Under the pieces are notes generated by a model that did no database searches, had not been told where the DNA came from, and saw only the letters and a program-made list of their open reading frames with translations. From an uncultured Faecalibacterium sp. (GTDB lineage Bacteria > Bacillota > Clostridia > Oscillospirales > Ruminococcaceae): 8,110 nt of DNA. The DNA lies in NCBI GenBank assembly GCA_900772565.1, contig CAAHET010000187.1:1-8110 (forward strand). Reading direction: 5' to 3'. The position numbers were made by a program, and so were the translations under genes. Of the stretch, positions 5,851 to 8,110 are shown piece after piece; position 1 is the first letter of the stretch; each line of letters opens with the position of its first letter.

Positions 5851-6234
5851 ATGGCAAAAGATCTGGAAATGGGGTATCTGCTGGATTTTTATGGCGAGGT
5901 GCTTACCCAGAAGCAGCGCGAGATGCTGCGCCAGTATTATAACGATGACCTTTCGCTGAGTGAGATCGGCGAGAACTTCGGCATCACCCGGCAGGGCGCG
6001 CGGGACGCCATCAAGCACGGCGAGACAACCCTGAAGGAACTGGAAGAAAAGGTAGGCTTTGCAGCCCGCTACCGGCGGGTGCAGCAAAAGCTGGAACAGC
6101 TGGAACAGCTGGTCATCGACACCCGGTTCGAGTGCACCGGCCCCCGCGCCAATATCACCACCACGGAATATGTGGAAACGCTGACAAAAATGCTGGAGCT
6201 CATCCGCTCGATGGATGAAGCGAACGAAAGCTGA
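5851..6234 (+). CDS. ylxM: YlxM family putative DNA-binding protein, SRP-associated
   Basis: A 127-residue cytoplasmic protein. Residues 10-33 (LLDFYGEVLTQKQREMLRQY) and the helix-turn-helix at about 34-57 (LSLSEIGENFGITRQGARDA) resemble sigma-70 region 4, the hallmark of YlxM/p13. The family is encoded next to ffh in most Firmicutes and has been linked to SRP function, where it affects Ffh GTPase activity in streptococci. The C-terminal part (60-127) is charged and helical, with a short LEQLEQL repeat from a 9-bp duplication at 6091-6108. ATG 5851 has GGGGGT 8 nt upstream; the open frame extends back to 5698 but that part contains the promoter. Gap to ffh is 26 bp, clearly one operon. Confidence 0.92.
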   Translation: MAKDLEMGYLLDFYGEVLTQKQREMLRQYYNDDLSLSEIGENFGITRQGARDAIKHGETTLKELEEKVGFAARYRRVQQKLEQLEQLVIDTRFECTGPRANITTTEYVETLTKMLELIRSMDEANES

Positions 6235-6260
6235 TCGGATTTTGAAAGGAGCACCGCACA

Positions 6261-7616
6261 ATGGCATTTGAATCCCTGACCGACCGCCTTGCCGGTGTAT
6301 TCAAAAAGCTGCGCGGTCATGGCAAGCTGACCGAGGCAGATATCAAGGCCGCCATGCGCGAGGTGCGGATGGCTTTGCTGGAAGCCGATGTCAACTACAA
6401 GGTTGCCAAGGATTTCTGCGCAAAGGTATCCGAGCGTGCCATGGGTCAGGAGGTCATGGAGAGCCTGACCCCCGCCCAGCAGGTGGTCAAGATCGTCAAT
6501 GAGGAGCTGGTAGCCCTTATGGGCGGCAGCGAAGCCGCCCGCCTGAACATCAAGAACAAGGGGCAGACGGTCATTATGCTCTGCGGCCTGCAGGGCAACG
6601 GTAAAACCACCCATGCGGCAAAGCTTGCCAAGTTTTATATCAAGCAGGGCCGCCGCCCCATGCTGGTAGCCTGCGATATCTACCGCCCTGCGGCTATTGA
6701 CCAGCTGCAGGTGGTGGGCAAACAGGCCGGTGCGCCGGTGTTCACCCTGCCCGGCGCAAAGCCGCCGGAGATCGCCCGCAAGGCGCTGGCGCACGCGAAG
6801 GACTACGGCAACGACATCGTCATTCTGGATACGGCAGGCCGTTTGCAGATCGACGAAGTGCTGATGCAGGAGCTGGTGGACATCAAGGCCGCCGTTCCCG
6901 TGGACGAGACCCTGCTGGTGGTGGATGCCATGGCCGGTCAGGATGCCGTCAACGTGGCTAAGACCTTCAACGAGACGGTGGGCGTGGATGGCATCATCCT
7001 CACCAAGACCGACGGCGATACCCGCGGCGGTGCAGCGCTTTCTGTACTGGCCGTTACCGGCAAGCCCATCAAGTTCCAGGGCACCGGCGAAAAGCTGGAT
7101 GATCTGGATGTGTTCCACCCGGACCGCATGGCAAGCCGCATCCTTGGCATGGGCGATGTGCTCAGCCTGATTGAGCGCGCACAGGATGCCGCCGATGAAA
7201 AGGCCGCCGAGGAGACCGCCAAGCGGCTGATGGAAAACAAGTTCGACATGAACGATATGCTGGAGCAGTTCGCCCAGATCCGCAAGATGGGCGGCGCAGG
7301 CGCTATGCTCAGCATGCTGCCCGGTGCTTCCGGCATCGACGCCAGCCAGATCGACGAAAAAGCCTTTGACCGCATCGAGGCCATGATCTATTCTATGACC
7401 AAAGAGGAGCGGGAAAAGCCTTCCATCATCAACCCCAAGCGCAAGCGCCGCATTGCCGCAGGCAGCGGTACCCGCGTAGAGGACGTGAACAAGCTGCTCA
7501 AGCAGTACGAGATGATGCAGAAGATGATGAAGCAGTTCAAGAAGAGCCCCAAGGGCTTTGCCCGCCGTCTGGGCGGCATGATGGGCAACCCCAACGCCTT
7601 CCGCGGTCTGAAGTAA
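6261..7616 (+). CDS. ffh: Signal recognition particle GTPase Ffh (SRP54)
   Basis: A 451-residue protein of standard length. Ffh binds the SRP RNA and signal sequences at the ribosome and delivers them to FtsY at the membrane. Domains in order: N-domain helices (1-95), G-domain with GLQGNGKTT (109-117), DIYRPAAIDQL (139-149), DTAGR (190-194), TKTDGD (248-253) and GTGEK (274-278), then the Met-rich M-domain (about 310-445) with the RNA-binding helix region NPKRKRRIAAGSG (391-403) and the MMQKMMKQF stretch (418-426). All GTPase motifs are intact. ATG 6261 follows AAAGGAG (6245-6251) by 9 nt. It sits between ylxM and rpsP as in B. subtilis and relatives. The SRP RNA gene is not in this window. 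Confidence 0.98.
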   Translation: MAFESLTDRLAGVFKKLRGHGKLTEADIKAAMREVRMALLEADVNYKVAKDFCAKVSERAMGQEVMESLTPAQQVVKIVNEELVALMGGSEAARLNIKNKGQTVIMLCGLQGNGKTTHAAKLAKFYIKQGRRPMLVACDIYRPAAIDQLQVVGKQAGAPVFTLPGAKPPEIARKALAHAKDYGNDIVILDTAGRLQIDEVLMQELVDIKAAVPVDETLLVVDAMAGQDAVNVAKTFNETVGVDGIILTKTDGDTRGGAALSVLAVTGKPIKFQGTGEKLDDLDVFHPDRMASRILGMGDVLSLIERAQDAADEKAAEETAKRLMENKFDMNDMLEQFAQIRKMGGAGAMLSMLPGASGIDASQIDEKAFDRIEAMIYSMTKEEREKPSIINPKRKRRIAAGSGTRVEDVNKLLKQYEMMQKMMKQFKKSPKGFARRLGGMMGNPNAFRGLK

Positions 7617-7627
7617 CAACGGTATAC

Positions 7628-7642
7628 AACCCCGGCGGGGTT
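7628..7642 (+). other. Small hairpin between ffh and rpsP
   Basis: AACCCC (7628-7633), GGC loop, GGGGTT (7637-7642), followed by TGTAACATAT. The stem is short and the T run poor, so a full terminator is unlikely. It may be a weak attenuator or an mRNA processing/stability site that lets rpsP be expressed differently from ffh. No good promoter is seen in the 69-bp gap. Confidence 0.4.
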
Positions 7643-7685
7643 TGTAACATATATCAAATACAACAATTTTTGGAGGATATCTATT

Positions 7686-7928
7686 ATGGCAGTTAAGATT
7701 CGTCTGCGCCGCGTTGGCGCCAAGAAGGCTCCCTTCTACCGTGTTGTCGTTGCTGACAGCCGCTTCCCCCGCGATGGCCGCTTCATCGAGGAGATCGGCA
7801 CTTACGATCCCAACAAGGAGCCCTCTGAGGTGAAGATCGATGCCGAGAAGGCAAAGCAGTGGATCGCTAACGGCGCTCAGCCCACTGATACCGTTCGTGT
7901 CCTGCTGAAGAAGTCCAACATTCTGTAA
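7686..7928 (+). CDS. rpsP: 30S ribosomal protein S16
   Basis: An 80-residue protein, typical for bS16, which binds 16S rRNA early and helps fold the 5' and central domains of the small subunit. The N-terminus MAVKIRLRRVGAKKAPFYRV and the following VADSRFPRDGRFIEEIGTYDP are near-invariant for the family, so identification is secure. ATG 7686 is preceded by GGAGG at 7672-7676 with a 9-nt spacer. It lies 69 bp after ffh and 17 bp before khpA, the classic Firmicutes order usually continued by rimM-trmD-rplS outside the window. Confidence 0.98.
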   Translation: MAVKIRLRRVGAKKAPFYRVVVADSRFPRDGRFIEEIGTYDPNKEPSEVKIDAEKAKQWIANGAQPTDTVRVLLKKSNIL

Positions 7929-7930
7929 GT

Positions 7931-7938
7931 AGGGAGGG
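7931..7938 (+). promoter_or_regulatory. Ribosome binding site of khpA
   Basis: AGGGAGGG, 7 nt before the ATG at 7946, directly after the rpsP stop. It fixes the khpA start. Confidence 0.75.
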
Positions 7939-7945
7939 CTGACTC

Positions 7946-8110
7946 ATGCAGGAGCTGTTGCTGGCAGTTGCCCGCGGTCTCGTGGAGGATAAGGACGCCG
8001 TTAAGGTCACGGTGGACGAGCCCCGCGAGGACGGTACCATCGTCTACCACCTGAGCGTGGCAGAGGGAGATATGGGCCGTGTCATCGGCAAGCAGGGCCG
8101 GATCGCAAAA
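7946..8110 (+). CDS. khpA: KH-domain RNA-binding protein KhpA (YlqC), partial
   Basis: The first 55 codons are present; the gene runs off the right edge (family length is about 75-80). KhpA is a small single-KH protein that pairs with KhpB/Jag and binds RNA; in streptococci it influences cell size and division, and it is nearly always found between rpsP and rimM. The N-terminus MQELLLAVARGLVED and the KH signature GRVIGKQGRIAK (44-55), with the GKQG RNA-contact loop at 48-51, are clear. The 17-bp gap from rpsP and shared ribosomal operon indicate co-transcription. Confidence 0.95.
   Translation, partial: MQELLLAVARGLVEDKDAVKVTVDEPREDGTIVYHLSVAEGDMGRVIGKQGRIAK

Noticed and set aside
6069..7619. 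Open frame of 516 codons on the minus strand
   Set aside because: Antisense to ffh, whose GTPase motifs are unmistakable; no recognisable domain in this translation.
7623..7628. TATACA as a -10 box for an rpsP promoter
   Set aside because: No -35-like word is found 16-18 nt upstream, within the end of ffh.

Overview
The window is a compact, GC-rich, entirely bacterial chromosomal segment. Gene content and order point to a Gram-positive Firmicute of the Clostridia. The order ylxM-ffh-rpsP-khpA is the classical Firmicutes ribosome/SRP cluster, and tsaE-tsaB belongs to the tRNA t6A pathway. GC richness, codon use and protein flavour fit an Oscillospiraceae/Ruminococcaceae gut bacterium such as Faecalibacterium; that genus-level guess is inference, not shown by the sequence. 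I see no mobile element, CRISPR array, tRNA or rRNA.

Layout. At the left edge on the minus strand is the start of tsaB, overlapped by tsaE (ATGA overlap), with a promoter just upstream. Next, also on the minus strand, is a gene for a secreted protein that I read as a divergent caspase-like (clan CD) cysteine peptidase, with its own consensus promoter and a strong terminator. Back to back with it on the plus strand is a stand-alone SEDS (FtsW/RodA/SpoVE) gene, with its own promoter and a strong terminator. It converges on a minus-strand two-gene operon: a cysteine-synthase-like protein followed 38 bp later by a MATE transporter. Divergent from that operon on the plus strand is the housekeeping run ylxM-ffh-rpsP-khpA, with khpA cut by the window edge.

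How the genes relate. The right third is translation and protein-export housekeeping (SRP GTPase, its YlxM partner, ribosomal protein S16, KH protein KhpA). The left end is tRNA modification. The middle holds cell-envelope and transport functions. The most unusual items are (i) the cysteine-synthase-like protein, which keeps the fold-type II PLP scaffold but has Arg where the Schiff-base Lys should be and has lost the SGNTG loop, so it looks like a pseudoenzyme co-transcribed with a MATE exporter; (ii) the secreted protein with a His-Gly / Cys arrangement like clan CD peptidases; and (iii) a tsaE promoter placed so that its predicted start site falls inside the terminator hairpin of the upstream gene.

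Most intergenic regions can be explained by matched promoters, terminators and ribosome binding sites. The one gap lacking a clear assignment is between ffh and rpsP, which holds only a small hairpin.
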